This document shows positions 8,295 to 17,802 of a stretch of DNA of 64,000 nt, in pieces. This stretch comes from an uncultured Collinsella sp. (GTDB taxonomy: Bacteria; Actinomycetota; Coriobacteriia; Coriobacteriales; Coriobacteriaceae): the NCBI GenBank assembly GCA_959023295.1, contig CAUFBM010000002.1, positions 1 through 64,000 of the forward strand, given 5' to 3'. Every line of letters starts with the position of its first letter. The stretch's first letter is position 1. Below the pieces are notes generated by a model, which did no database searches, was not told the DNA's origin, and saw only the letters and a program-made list of their open reading frames with translations. The position numbers and the translations under genes are program-made.

Positions 8295-9770
8295 TTACTT
8301 CTTATTACGCATCTGCGCTTCCATCTGGCGCAGCAGCTCCATATCGGACTTGGGGCCGCCCGTTCCCAGGCCGCCCATGCCGCCCAGACCCATGGCATCC
8401 AGGCCGGGAATATTGGGCATGCGCATCTTTTTGCCCTTCTTACCCTTCTTGCCCTTCTTGCCGCCGGCCTGCGCCTGATTGGCCATCGTGCGCATGCGGC
8501 CCATCATCTTGTTCATCTCGCCCCACTGCTTCATAAGGCTATTGACCTCGGTGGGGGTAACGCCGGCGCCCTTAGCGATGCGGGCGCGACGCTGGCCGTT
8601 GATAATAGAGGGACGCAGGCGCTCCTCCTTGGTCATCGACATGATGATGGCCTCGTTCTTGTCGAAGATGCCCTCGTCCAGGTTGCCGCCCATCTGGTTG
8701 AGTGCGCGCTGACCGCCGGGAAGCATACCCAGAATGCCCTTCATGCCGCCCATCTTCTTGACGGCTTTCATCTGGTCGAGCATGTCGTTCATGGTAAAGC
8801 CCTCGCGCAGCATACGCTCGGCAGCCTCGAGCTGCTCGGCGTCGGCCGCCTCCTGGGCCTTCTCGATAATGCCGACGACGTCGCCCATGCCCAAGATGCG
8901 CTTGGCCATGCGGTCGGGGTAGAACGGCTCCAGCGAATCGGGCTTCTCGCCCATGCTCACGAACTTGATGGGCTTGCCGGTCACCTGGCGCACGGAAAGC
9001 GCGCCGCCGCCACGGGCGTCGCCGTCAAGCTTGGAGATGATCACGCCGTCAAAGTCGGTGCGCTCTGCGAAGGTCGAAACGACGTTGACGATATCCTGGC
9101 CGGTCATGGAATCGACGACCATCAGCACCTGATCGGGCTTGACGGCCTTCTTGATGTCCACGGCCTCCTGCATCATCTGCTCGTCGATCTGCAGACGACC
9201 GGCGGTATCGACGATGACCACGTCACGCAGGTGGTCGACGGCCTCCTGGATGGCACCCTTGGCGATGTCGACCGGATGCGCGCCGTCGCCGCGGAAGACC
9301 GGCACGCCGATCTCGCCGCCGAGCGTGGCCAGCTGGTCGGCAGCGGCGGGACGGTAGACGTCGCACGCGGCGAGCAGCGGCGAGCGGCCCTGCTTCTTGA
9401 GCAGGTAGGCCAGCTTTACGGCCGCCGTGGTCTTACCGGAACCCTGCAGGCCCACGAGCATAATGACATTAGGGATGCGGTTGCTAAAGACGAGCTTGCT
9501 CTCGGTGGAGCCGAGCATCTCGGTGAGCTCATCGAGCACGATCTTGACGACGTTTTGCGCCGGCGACAGCGACTCCATGACCTCGGCGGTCATGCAGCGC
9601 TCCTTGGTCTTGGCGACGAACTCCTTAACGACCTTGAAGTTGACGTCGGCCTCGAGCAGCGCCATGCGAATGTCGCGCATGGCCGAGGTGATATCGGCCT
9701 CGGTCAGCTTACCCTTGCCGCGCAGGCGGTCAAATGTGTCGTTGAGGCGATCGCTCAGGGAATCAAACAC
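8295..9770 (-). CDS. ffh: Signal recognition particle protein Ffh
   Basis: SRP54 GTPase that binds signal sequences and 4.5S RNA and delivers nascent membrane proteins to FtsY. It has an N helical bundle, a G domain with GLQGSGKTTAAVKLA (P-loop near residue 107), DTAGRLQID and TKLDGDARGGGAL, and a Met-rich M domain ending in GGMGGLG. An unusual feature is a run of repeated KKG triplets before the Met/Gly-rich end. Length 491 is slightly above the usual 450. It is last in a convoy after smc and ftsY, 10 bases from ftsY. No 4.5S RNA gene was found in the window. Confidence 0.97.
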   Translation of the reverse strand: MFDSLSDRLNDTFDRLRGKGKLTEADITSAMRDIRMALLEADVNFKVVKEFVAKTKERCMTAEVMESLSPAQNVVKIVLDELTEMLGSTESKLVFSNRIPNVIMLVGLQGSGKTTAAVKLAYLLKKQGRSPLLAACDVYRPAAADQLATLGGEIGVPVFRGDGAHPVDIAKGAIQEAVDHLRDVVIVDTAGRLQIDEQMMQEAVDIKKAVKPDQVLMVVDSMTGQDIVNVVSTFAERTDFDGVIISKLDGDARGGGALSVRQVTGKPIKFVSMGEKPDSLEPFYPDRMAKRILGMGDVVGIIEKAQEAADAEQLEAAERMLREGFTMNDMLDQMKAVKKMGGMKGILGMLPGGQRALNQMGGNLDEGIFDKNEAIIMSMTKEERLRPSIINGQRRARIAKGAGVTPTEVNSLMKQWGEMNKMMGRMRTMANQAQAGGKKGKKGKKGKKMRMPNIPGLDAMGLGGMGGLGTGGPKSDMELLRQMEAQMRNKK

Positions 9771-9780
9771 TGGTTACTCC

Positions 9781-10698
9781 TTAGTTGGACTCGCCCACCA
9801 GGGCGCGGCAGAAATCTTTGGCATTGAACTCCTGCAGGTCATCGACCTGCTCGCCCACGCCGATGCGCAGGATCGGGAGCTTGAGCTTCTCGGCCACGGC
9901 CATGGCGATGCCGCCCTTAGCCGTGCCGTCGAGCTTTGTCATGATAATACCGTCCAGACCCAGCGCCTCGTTAAACTCGAGCGCCTGGTTCAGACCGTTT
10001 TGGCCTGTCGCGGCATCGATTACGAGAACGACCGAGACGGGCATGGGGCCGGCGGCCATATTGGCGGCGCGCTTACGGGTCACATTGACCACCTTGGCGA
10101 GCTCGCGCATGAGCTCAGGGCTCGTGTGCAGACGACCGGCGGTGTCGATAAGCACAAGGTCGCTACCGCGCTTGTCGGCCTCGTCCAGCACGTCGTAGCA
10201 AACGCTCGCCGGGTCGGAGCCGCGGTCGCGCTTGATGACGGGGACGCCGGCGCGCTGGCCCCACACATCGAGCTGCTCGATGGCGGCGGCGCGGAAGGTA
10301 TCGGCTGAACCGATCACGACGTTCTTACCGCGGGCAGCCATGGCGCTCGCGATCTTGCCGACCGTCGTGGTCTTGCCGGCACCGTTAATGCCCACAAACA
10401 GCACGCAGCTCGGCGTGTCGGCGAACGGATCGCGCTCGACGGGCACAAAATGCTGTTCGAGCTGCTCGGCCAGGGCGCGACGAAGCTGCGGGGCGGTCTT
10501 GAGGTTCTTCTTGGCCGCGGCATCGCGCAGGTCATCGGATACCTTGATCGCGACCTCGGCACCCATGTCACCCATGACGAGGGTGTCCTCGAGGTCCTCC
10601 CAAAAATCCTCGTCGACCTCGCCGCCAAAGTAAAAGACTTCGTTGAGGGCCTCACGGCTGCGCTCGAGTCCGCGCGAGAGAGCGTCAAAGAATCCCAT
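9781..10698 (-). CDS. ftsY: Signal recognition particle receptor FtsY
   Basis: SRP receptor GTPase at the membrane, partner of Ffh. This is a short 305-residue form lacking the long acidic A domain: it begins almost directly with the N domain, then GINGAGKTTTVGKIA, DTAGRLHTS and TKLDGTAKGGIAM of the G domain. Its ATG overlaps the smc stop by one base (TAATG), so it is translationally coupled. The smc-ftsY-ffh order is conserved in many Gram-positives. Confidence 0.97.
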   Translation of the reverse strand: MGFFDALSRGLERSREALNEVFYFGGEVDEDFWEDLEDTLVMGDMGAEVAIKVSDDLRDAAAKKNLKTAPQLRRALAEQLEQHFVPVERDPFADTPSCVLFVGINGAGKTTTVGKIASAMAARGKNVVIGSADTFRAAAIEQLDVWGQRAGVPVIKRDRGSDPASVCYDVLDEADKRGSDLVLIDTAGRLHTSPELMRELAKVVNVTRKRAANMAAGPMPVSVVLVIDAATGQNGLNQALEFNEALGLDGIIMTKLDGTAKGGIAMAVAEKLKLPILRIGVGEQVDDLQEFNAKDFCRALVGESN

Positions 10699-13600
10699 TA
10701 TGCATTCACGACCTTTCCGGTTTCGCGATCGAGTTTTTGCGAGACGACGCGACTAACGCCGTCGGCTTGCATCGAGACGCCGTAGAGGACGTCAGCGTCC
10801 TCCATAGTACGGCGCTGATGCGAGATAACCAAGAGCTGCGTATCGGAACGCAGCACGTCGAGTGCGCCGATGAGCTTGGACAGGTTAGCGTCGTCGAGCG
10901 CCGCCTCGACCTCGTCCAGCACATAGAACGGCACCGTGCGCGTGCGATACACGGCAAAGAGCAGAGCGAGCGCCGTCAGGCTCTTCTCGCCGCCCGACAT
11001 GAGCATCATCTTGGTGATGCGCTTGCCGCGCGGCTGCGCCACGACCTCGATGCCCGTCTCGGCCGGATGCTCGGGGTCGGTCATCTCCAGATGTGCCTGG
11101 CCGCCCGGGAACAGCATGGCGAAGATCTCGCGGAAGTTCGCATCGACCTTCTCGAAGGTCACCAGGAAGGCTTTGCGCATCTTACGGTCGATGGCAACGG
11201 TAATCTTGGTGAGCGCCTTACGCGCGCTCTCCAAATCGGCCAGTTGCTCCTCGATGTAATCGGCGCGACGCTTAAGCTGCTCGTACTCCTCCATGGCAAC
11301 CTGGTTCACAGGGCCCAGGTTGTTGATCTGGCGCACGAGCTGGTTGAGCTCGCGCTCGGCGGCGTCGCGGTCGGTAGGCGCAGGAAGCATGAGCGCTTCC
11401 TCGAGCACCGTGGTGCCATCGGCAGTGATGGCCTTGATGGCAGCCTCCACCTGCACCTCGAACTTGCCGCGTGCGACCTTGAACTCGTTTTGCGTCGCGG
11501 TGGCGGCATCGACCCGCTCCTTGGCGCGGGAGACCTCGGCCTTGGCGTCCTCGATGGTCTTCTTGAGCGAGGCCGAGTCCGCCTCCTCGAGCGAAGCCTG
11601 GTCACGCAGGCGCGCGGCCCAATCCGATGCACGATCCAGCAGGGCCGAATAGCGCTCGTGCATGGGGTCGACGCGCAGGCGCAGCAACTCGAGCGAGCGC
11701 GAGGCCTGGCGTGTTCCGCGGATGCGGCGGTCGATGCCCTCCAGGCGATGCTCCAGATCGGGCACGCGGCCCTTCAGCGAACGAAGACGCTCGCTCGTCT
11801 GGGCCAGGCGAACCTTGGCATCGGCGAGCTTGCCGGCTGCCTCGGAATCGTCACGGCGCACGCGATCGAGCTCGTCGTTGGCTTCGGCAATCTGGAGACC
11901 CAGGTCGCTCGCCTGCGCACGGGACTCGTCACGCGAACGGGTGAGCTCGTCAACGCGCGGCCGCGCAGCGCGAACGGCCTCGGCGGCCTGCTCGCGGCGC
12001 TTGGAGATGCGCAAGCGCTCGACCTCGGCATTGTTAGCGCTTTGCTCCAAGCGGCCGATCTCGGAAAGCAGCGAGCGGCGCTCGCCCTCAAGACGGGCAA
12101 TCTCGCCGGCGGCATCGCCCTCGGCGGCACGCGCCTCCTCTACGGCCGCATTGGCCTCGACGACCTGATCCGTCACATGCTCAAACACAGCAGCCAGATC
12201 GGGCTCCAAGCCCTCTAACTCGCGAATGCGACGTTTGCGCTCCAGGGCACCCGAAGCCTCGCCGGCATCGAGCCCAACGCGCACCAGGCCGCCACAGCTC
12301 ACGCGGGCGCCATCGGGCGTCACATAGGTCACGCCGTCAACGACAGGTGCCGCCAGCGCGGCAGCCAAGTCATCGACCACGTAATAGCCGCCGAGCAGGG
12401 CCTCGACAACCGGACCATAACCGGCGCGCACGGACAGGCGATCGACCAGACGCGAACCGGCAGCGCCCTTAGCAGCAGCAGAGCCGCTCACGCCGCGCGC
12501 CATCAGCAGAGCCTCGCCCGAGGCCTTCTTTTGGTCCAGAGCCGCACGACCGGCGCGCTCAAGCGTGGCTGCGTCATCAAACAGCAGGGCATCGATATCG
12601 CCGGCAAGCAGCTGCTCGACCAGGCCCTCGAGCTCACGAGGGGCCTCGAGCACATCGCCCAGGCGACCCGTTACGCCATCGCCCAACGCCCCCACCAGTC
12701 GACTCACGAGCGGCGAGCTGTCGGCCATGCGGGCATCGAGCTTCTTTTGGCTGGCAAGCTCCGAGCGCACCTCGGACAGCTTGTTGCGCGCCTCGCTCTC
12801 GCGATTACGCAGGTCCTTCAACGCCGCACGGGCGACCTCAGTGGCCTCGCGCGCATCAATCTGGGCTTGGCGGGCCTGATCGAGTGCACCGTCGAGTTCC
12901 TCAGCGCGGTCGCGACGGCTCTCGAGCGAGGCCGTGACCTCCTCGAGCTGCTCGTCGATCTGCTCCAGACGCGAGGCGTACATGTTGTCCTCGACCTCGG
13001 CGTTGCTCAGCGAGTCCTTCACCTTGGCGAGCTCGAGCGCGGCGTTATCGGCCACACGCTGGACATCGCGCTGCTCGCGCGTAAGCTGCGAAATCTGATT
13101 GTCGAGCGCAACGCGACGCTCGTGGAGCTGGGCGGCGGCGGGTCCGGCGGCGTCAACGTCGTCCTGGGCCTGCATGTGCGCGCCGGTAACTTCCTCAAGC
13201 TGGGCACGTGCATCCTCGAGCTCCTCGACCACGCGACGGCGCTGATGCTCGGAGCTCGAGATCTGGCCGCGCATGTCGGACAGGCGCGACACCATGTTGT
13301 GGCCCTTTTCCTCGAGCAGGCGCATATCGGAGTTAATGCGGCCGACCACGTCTTGCATATGGCGGCGCTGCTCGCCCAAATCGCCCACAAACAGGCCCTT
13401 TTCCTCGAGCATGACCTGGAGCTTCTCGAGCTCGCGCTCCTTTTCGCCCAAGCGGTACTGCGCAAGCTCAAGCTCGGCAGCGCCCTCCTTGGAGCGGCTC
13501 TCCAGGTCGTTCCACTGCAACTGCAGCGAACGAAGCTCGTCGACAGCCAGCATCTGCGTAAGCTCGTTCGCGCGCGAGGACAGCTCTTTGTACTTGCGCG

Positions 13601-14234
13601 CGCGATCGACCTGACGCTCCAGCGGCCGCAGCTGACGGGCGATCTCCTTATTGATGTCGCGGGCACGGGTCAGGTGCTCGTCCATCGATTTGATCTTTTT
13701 GAGCGCACGCTCCTTGCGGCGCTTGTGCTTGGAGATGCCGGCAGCCTCCTCGATCAGGGCGCGGCGCTCCTCGGGGCGGCTCTGCAAAATGGCGTCGAGC
13801 TTGCCCTGACTAATGATGGAATGCGTATCCTTGCCCAGGCCCGAGTCGTGCAGGATGTCCTGAATGTCCATCAGGCGGCACGGGCTCGAGTTGATGAGGT
13901 ATTCGCTTTCGCCTGAGCGGTACATACGGCGGGTGATGGCGACCTCGTCAAAGTCGACGGGCAGCATATGGTCCGAGTTATCGAGCACCAGTGTGACCTC
14001 GGCGACACCCACCGGCTTGCGCGCCGACGAGCCCGAGAAGATGACGTCCTCCATGGCCTGGCCGCGCAGCTGCTTGGCGCTCTGCTCGCCCAGGACCCAC
14101 AGAATCGAGTCGGAGATGTTCGATTTTCCCGAGCCGTTGGGACCGACGATGACGGTCAGGCCCGGCTCAAATGACATATGGGCGCGGTCGGCAAACGACT
14201 TGAACCCTTTGAGCGTGAGGGACTTGAGATACAC
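10698..14234 (-). CDS. smc: Chromosome segregation protein SMC
   Basis: Condensin ATPase that organises and segregates chromosomes. In 1178 residues there is Walker A GPNGSGKS (31-38), a long coiled coil, a hinge around residues 500-670, a second coiled coil, then the ABC signature LMSGGEKSLTALALLFA and Walker B FYVLDEVEAALDD. The start MYLKSLTLKGFKSFAD is the canonical SMC N-terminus. It follows rnc by 10 bases. The large antisense reading frames through it are shadows of its high-GC coiled-coil codons. Confidence 0.98.
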   Translation of the reverse strand: MYLKSLTLKGFKSFADRAHMSFEPGLTVIVGPNGSGKSNISDSILWVLGEQSAKQLRGQAMEDVIFSGSSARKPVGVAEVTLVLDNSDHMLPVDFDEVAITRRMYRSGESEYLINSSPCRLMDIQDILHDSGLGKDTHSIISQGKLDAILQSRPEERRALIEEAAGISKHKRRKERALKKIKSMDEHLTRARDINKEIARQLRPLERQVDRARKYKELSSRANELTQMLAVDELRSLQLQWNDLESRSKEGAAELELAQYRLGEKERELEKLQVMLEEKGLFVGDLGEQRRHMQDVVGRINSDMRLLEEKGHNMVSRLSDMRGQISSSEHQRRRVVEELEDARAQLEEVTGAHMQAQDDVDAAGPAAAQLHERRVALDNQISQLTREQRDVQRVADNAALELAKVKDSLSNAEVEDNMYASRLEQIDEQLEEVTASLESRRDRAEELDGALDQARQAQIDAREATEVARAALKDLRNRESEARNKLSEVRSELASQKKLDARMADSSPLVSRLVGALGDGVTGRLGDVLEAPRELEGLVEQLLAGDIDALLFDDAATLERAGRAALDQKKASGEALLMARGVSGSAAAKGAAGSRLVDRLSVRAGYGPVVEALLGGYYVVDDLAAALAAPVVDGVTYVTPDGARVSCGGLVRVGLDAGEASGALERKRRIRELEGLEPDLAAVFEHVTDQVVEANAAVEEARAAEGDAAGEIARLEGERRSLLSEIGRLEQSANNAEVERLRISKRREQAAEAVRAARPRVDELTRSRDESRAQASDLGLQIAEANDELDRVRRDDSEAAGKLADAKVRLAQTSERLRSLKGRVPDLEHRLEGIDRRIRGTRQASRSLELLRLRVDPMHERYSALLDRASDWAARLRDQASLEEADSASLKKTIEDAKAEVSRAKERVDAATATQNEFKVARGKFEVQVEAAIKAITADGTTVLEEALMLPAPTDRDAAERELNQLVRQINNLGPVNQVAMEEYEQLKRRADYIEEQLADLESARKALTKITVAIDRKMRKAFLVTFEKVDANFREIFAMLFPGGQAHLEMTDPEHPAETGIEVVAQPRGKRITKMMLMSGGEKSLTALALLFAVYRTRTVPFYVLDEVEAALDDANLSKLIGALDVLRSDTQLLVISHQRRTMEDADVLYGVSMQADGVSRVVSQKLDRETGKVVNA

Positions 14235-14244
14235 GGTTCCTCGC

Positions 14245-14970
14245 TTAAACAGGCTTCTTGTTGAGAATCACGCCGTTGGTGGTATAGCCCATGCGGTCGA
14301 GTGCCTCGAGTGCAGCGGCTCCCTCGGCCTCCTTCTTGGAGGAACCGGTGCCGCGACCCTGGCGAATACCGTCAATGAGCACCACAGCGGTAAAGGTGGG
14401 CGCATGCGCGGGGCCCTCGGAGCCGACCAGCTTATACGCGGGAGGCTCGTGGCCGTCCGCCTGCACGCACTCCTGCAAGAACGACTTGGGGTTCGCGGGG
14501 TGCTCCGCACGCTCGGAAGCCAGGTGCGGCTTAAGCGTACGGTGGATGAACTCCGCCGCAACATCCCAGCCGGCATCCAGGTACAGCGCACCCACGAGCG
14601 ACTCGTAGACGTTCTCGAGCGCCGAGTGCAGGCCGCGCGCGCCGGTACCGGTCTCAGAAGCACCAAAGATGATGATGTCGTCGATGCCCAGCTCGTGCGA
14701 TACCTCGGACAGCGTGGCGCCCGAGACAAGGGACACCTTCAGGCGCGTGAGCTTACCCTCGTCAAACTCGGGATAGGACTCAAAGAGCGAACGGGCCACC
14801 ACGGCGCCCAAAATGGAATCGCCCAAAAACTCAAGGCGCTCATAGCTGGCAGAGACCGGCTGGCCCTCGACGGCCGAGGGATGTGTGAGCGCCGCGCGCA
14901 GCAGCACCTTGTTATTGAACTCATGGCCCAGGATCTCCTGGGCACGCATGAGTCGTTCAGACAAAGCCAA
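14245..14970 (-). CDS. rnc: Ribonuclease III
   Basis: Double-strand RNA endonuclease for rRNA and mRNA processing. It shows the RNase III signature YERLEFLGDSILGAVVARSLF (catalytic E/D cluster) with a second acidic site at VGALYLDAG, and a C-terminal dsRNA-binding domain (KSFLQECVQADG ... GTGSSKKEAEGAAALEAL). At 241 residues its size is normal. The start is TTG at 14970, supported by GGAGG 8 bases upstream; that ribosome-binding site lies inside the 3' end of acpP. Confidence 0.96.
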   Translation of the reverse strand: MALSERLMRAQEILGHEFNNKVLLRAALTHPSAVEGQPVSASYERLEFLGDSILGAVVARSLFESYPEFDEGKLTRLKVSLVSGATLSEVSHELGIDDIIIFGASETGTGARGLHSALENVYESLVGALYLDAGWDVAAEFIHRTLKPHLASERAEHPANPKSFLQECVQADGHEPPAYKLVGSEGPAHAPTFTAVVLIDGIRQGRGTGSSKKEAEGAAALEALDRMGYTTNGVILNKKPV

Positions 14971-14973
14971 GAC

Positions 14974-15216
14974 TTAGGCCTCCTTGGCGTTTTCGATCGC
15001 GTCGACGGCGTCGGCGACAGAGTTGAGCGACAGCAGGGTCTCGTCATCGATTTCGAGATCGAACTCATCCTCGATGGCCGTCACCAACTGCAGACGCTCG
15101 AGCGAATCGGCATCGAGATCGTCAAAAGTGGTCTCGTCGCTAATGTCGGCGACATCGACGCCCAGCACGTCAGCGGCGATTTCGGCGATCTTATCGAAGA
15201 TTTCGGAGCGGTCCAT
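14974..15216 (-). CDS. acpP: Acyl carrier protein
   Basis: Carries growing acyl chains on a 4'-phosphopantetheine arm for fatty acid and phospholipid synthesis. Eighty acidic residues, with the attachment serine in DLDADSLERLQLV (DSL motif). It sits between plsX and rnc, the common plsX-acpP-rnc-smc arrangement. A strong hairpin upstream (15259-15290) may tune its expression separately from plsX. Confidence 0.96.
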   Translation of the reverse strand: MDRSEIFDKIAEIAADVLGVDVADISDETTFDDLDADSLERLQLVTAIEDEFDLEIDDETLLSLNSVADAVDAIENAKEA

Positions 15217-15258
15217 AGCGCTTCCTCTCGTATGTCATGGAACACAACGCAACACGGC

Positions 15259-15290
15259 AATCGGAGCCGCGTTGCAATACGGCTCCGATT
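15259..15290 (-). terminator. Intercistronic hairpin upstream of acpP
   Basis: AATCGGAGCCG pairs with CGGCTCCGATT across a 10-base loop in the 114-base gap between plsX and acpP. There is no T run, so it is more likely an attenuator or RNA-processing/stability structure than a full terminator. Confidence 0.5.
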
Positions 15291-15330
15291 CTACCCCACA
15301 CGGTACAGGTTGAGCCACGTAACGAGGCTC

Positions 15331-16350
15331 TTATAAAACGATACCGTCCATGGAATTGGCAACGTCCTGGACAAGCCCGGCGCGCACGGCCTGGGCCGCG
15401 GCAAGCGTACCGTTCTTGACGGCCTCGACCGACGTGGCACCGTGGCCGATCAACACGACGCCGCGCAGGCCCAGCAGGATCGCGCCGCCCTTGGCATCGC
15501 CCGAAAGCTTGGCCTTAATCTCGCGCATCTGCTTTTTGATGAGCAGCGCGGCGATCTTGGTGCCGAGCGAAGACATAAAGGCACCTTTGAGCTCCTGCAG
15601 CAAAAACTTGGCAGCGCCCTCGGTGGCCTTGAGCGCGATGTTGCCCGACATACCGTCGGCGACCACGACGTCAAAATTACCCGACGTAAGATCGGTGCCC
15701 TCGCAGTTGCCCACAAAGCCGGGAACCGCGGCCTTCATGGCCGGGAAGCACGACTTGGTAAAGTTAGAGCCCTTCTCGTCCTCGGTGCCGTTGGCAAGCA
15801 GGCCCACGCGAGGATGCTCAATGCCCAAAACCACGCGGGCATAGGCAGCGCCCATCTGGGCGAAGCGCACCATGTCGTCCACCGTGACATCGGGATTGGC
15901 GCCCATATCGCACAGCACCGTCAGGCCGCCGGCGCGATTGGGCAGCGCGTTGGTAAGGCACGGACGGACCGGCTGCTTCTTGCCCTCCGACAAATACCTA
16001 AACGGCGTGACGTAGGCCGTGGCGGCAGCGGTCATGGCACCGGTCGAGCCGGCCGAGAAAAACGCGTCCGCATTGCCCTTCTTGATGGCACGGCACGCAA
16101 GCACGATCGAGGACTTGCGCTTGGTCATCACGGCGCGAATGGGATCGTCCTCCATGCTGATGACGTCAGGGGCCTCCAGGGCCTCCACGCGGGCATGCGC
16201 CGCGGCAAAGGGGTTGACGATTTCGGCGGGACCGACGGCCAAGACCTCGATCTCGGGATCTGCCGCAAGCGCGGCCTCGATACCATCGAGGACAACCTGG
16301 GGCTTCTCGTCTCCGCCCACAACGTCAACACAAACGCGAACGTTACTCAT
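15331..16350 (-). CDS. plsX: Phosphate acyltransferase PlsX
   Basis: Peripheral membrane enzyme making acyl-phosphate from acyl-ACP for phosphatidic acid synthesis. Family blocks are VDVVGGDEKPQVVLDGI (N-terminus; family consensus DxMGGD is here DVVGGD), SAGSTGAMTAAATAY, CDMGANPDV and VVADGMSGNIALKATEG. At 339 residues the length is normal. It sits between rpmF and acpP, as in many bacteria. A terminator-like hairpin separates it from rpmF. Confidence 0.95.
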   Translation of the reverse strand: MSNVRVCVDVVGGDEKPQVVLDGIEAALAADPEIEVLAVGPAEIVNPFAAAHARVEALEAPDVISMEDDPIRAVMTKRKSSIVLACRAIKKGNADAFFSAGSTGAMTAAATAYVTPFRYLSEGKKQPVRPCLTNALPNRAGGLTVLCDMGANPDVTVDDMVRFAQMGAAYARVVLGIEHPRVGLLANGTEDEKGSNFTKSCFPAMKAAVPGFVGNCEGTDLTSGNFDVVVADGMSGNIALKATEGAAKFLLQELKGAFMSSLGTKIAALLIKKQMREIKAKLSGDAKGGAILLGLRGVVLIGHGATSVEAVKNGTLAAAQAVRAGLVQDVANSMDGIVL

Positions 16351-16369
16351 TTCATATGCTCCTTATACA

Positions 16370-16400
16370 AAAATGGCCGACTCATTGAGCCGGCCATTGT
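16370..16400 (-). terminator. Terminator-like hairpin between rpmF and plsX
   Basis: On the minus strand AATGGCCGGCT and AGTCGGCCATT pair across a short loop, followed by a run of five Ts. This likely causes partial termination after rpmF, lowering plsX relative to the ribosomal protein. Confidence 0.6.
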
Positions 16401-16438
16401 GGTTCCAGTTGGAACGGCATCGCATCCAGAGTATACAG

Positions 16439-16618
16439 TTACTCGGTAACGATAACCTCGCGGTCCTTGTAGAAACCGCAGCTGGGGCACACGTGGTGCG
16501 GGAGCTTAACAGCACCGCAACGGGGGCACGTGGACTGAGCCGCAGCCGAGATCTTCATGTTGGCGGAACGACGGGTATGGGTGCGGATACGACCCTGCTT
16601 TTGTTTAGGTACGGGCAT
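16439..16618 (-). CDS. rpmF: Ribosomal protein bL32
   Basis: Large-subunit ribosomal protein of 59 residues. It begins MPVPKQKQGRIRTHTRRSAN, the standard bL32 start, and has a complete zinc ribbon CPRC (31-34) and CPSC (44-47), so it is the zinc-binding (C+) form. AAGGTCAC-like ribosome-binding sequence precedes the ATG. It lies between the yceD-like gene and plsX, the usual yceD-rpmF-plsX order. Confidence 0.95.
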   Translation of the reverse strand: MPVPKQKQGRIRTHTRRSANMKISAAAQSTCPRCGAVKLPHHVCPSCGFYKDREVIVTE

Positions 16619-16682
16619 AGTGACCTTCCTTATGAACTATCCAGTGTGGCGATTACGCGCAAGTAGCGATACTACCACAGTT

Positions 16683-17237
16683 TTACTCGTCAAGCTTGAG
16701 ATTCTTCAATGCTGCAAATGGATTTTCCGTGGCAGCGGCCCATTCGGCCTCCGCCCGGGCGGCACAATCGCATTGCTCGACGTTGAGATTGATGCCGCAG
16801 GTGGGGCAAAGACCGCGGCAATCGGGCTTGCACAGGACGACGAACGGCGTGTCCATGACGACCGCATCGTTGATGGGCTCGCCCAGATCGACGATGCGGT
16901 CCTCGCCCAGCAACTCGTAGCCGTCTTCGAAGGCCTCTGGGTCCTCGGGCTCCTCAAAGAGATAGAACTCCTCGATCTCGCTCGCGATATCAAACGAGGC
17001 GGGCTCCAGGCAGCGATCGCACTCGCCGGTGGCGTGAGCGCGGACCATGCCCGAAAGCAGAACACCGGTACCGGCGTTGGTAAAGACCACGTCGTAGGAA
17101 ATGCCGTCCTGCAGCTGGTACTCCTTCTCGCCCACCGTGTAGGTGGCGACATCGACCTTGCCGGTCAGCGGATAAGAGTCTCCGGGAAACTCGAGCTGCT
17201 CGGAAAGATCGACGGTTACGCTCGGGAACTCAGCCAT
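16683..17237 (-). CDS. DUF177 (YceD-like) protein
   Basis: DUF177 protein. Family members sit next to rpmF and are linked to large-subunit rRNA accumulation. Visible are CDRCLEPASFDI (CxxC) and CKPDCRGLCPTCGINLN (CxxxCxxxCxxC), a probable zinc site typical of the actinobacterial/Gram-positive form. ATG 17237 (MAEFPSVTVDL) overlaps the upstream stop by one base (TAATG), so I discard the longer open frame. 184 residues. Confidence 0.88.
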   Translation of the reverse strand: MAEFPSVTVDLSEQLEFPGDSYPLTGKVDVATYTVGEKEYQLQDGISYDVVFTNAGTGVLLSGMVRAHATGECDRCLEPASFDIASEIEEFYLFEEPEDPEAFEDGYELLGEDRIVDLGEPINDAVVMDTPFVVLCKPDCRGLCPTCGINLNVEQCDCAARAEAEWAAATENPFAALKNLKLDE

Positions 17238-17734
17238 TACCACTGACCGTTCTGCTGGGCGGCGCCCTCGTTGAGCTGCTGACGGCAACGAGTGACGGTG
17301 CCGGTCAGACTCTTAAGGTTCTCCTCGAGGTGCGTAAAGACCTGCTCGGCGTAATCCTCGGCGGCATAACGCGTCTCGCGCTCGTACTGCTGGGCACGGT
17401 CGCGGATGTCGTCGGCCTGCTGCTGGGCTAAGCGGACGATCTCCTGCTCACCGGCAATGGTGAGCGCCTGCTGCTGAGCATCGGCAATGATGGAATCGGC
17501 CTGGGCGGCGGCGGAGGCCATAAGCTCCTCGCGCTCTTTGAGGATACGTCGGGACTTCTGCCACTCCTCGGGATAGCTCATGCGGATCTCATCGAGGATG
17601 TTAAAGAAGACGTCGGCGTCGATAACCTTCATCTGGGCGTTCTTGCCGAACGGCGTCTTAGCCTCTTCGATGAGCCCCTCGAGCTCGTCGACAAGACTCA
17701 CGATCCTGTCGCCAGGAAAATTCTCGCCCGGCAT
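17237..17734 (-). CDS. Coiled-coil protein of unknown function
   Basis: I do not recognise a named family. The 165-residue product has residues ~10-70 resembling the lead segment of small DivIVA/ATP-synthase-b-like proteins in this position in actinobacteria, then a long Ala/Gln-rich coiled coil (about 70-145; SIIADAQQQALTIAGEQEIV), no membrane segment, and a Gln/Asn-rich tail. AAAGGAG precedes ATG 17734; an upstream ATG is less likely. It overlaps the DUF177 gene by one base and follows coaD, so it is part of the same transcription unit. Confidence 0.75.
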   Translation of the reverse strand: MPGENFPGDRIVSLVDELEGLIEEAKTPFGKNAQMKVIDADVFFNILDEIRMSYPEEWQKSRRILKEREELMASAAAQADSIIADAQQQALTIAGEQEIVRLAQQQADDIRDRAQQYERETRYAAEDYAEQVFTHLEENLKSLTGTVTRCRQQLNEGAAQQNGQW

Positions 17735-17802
17735 CCGGTCTCCTTTCATAGGTAACATATCATCGTGTTAGTTTACCACATGCCACCAGGCAATAAAAAA
17801 CG

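Noticed and set aside
12531..13916. 461-codon plus-strand frame in smc
   Set aside because: Shadow of the SMC coiled coil.
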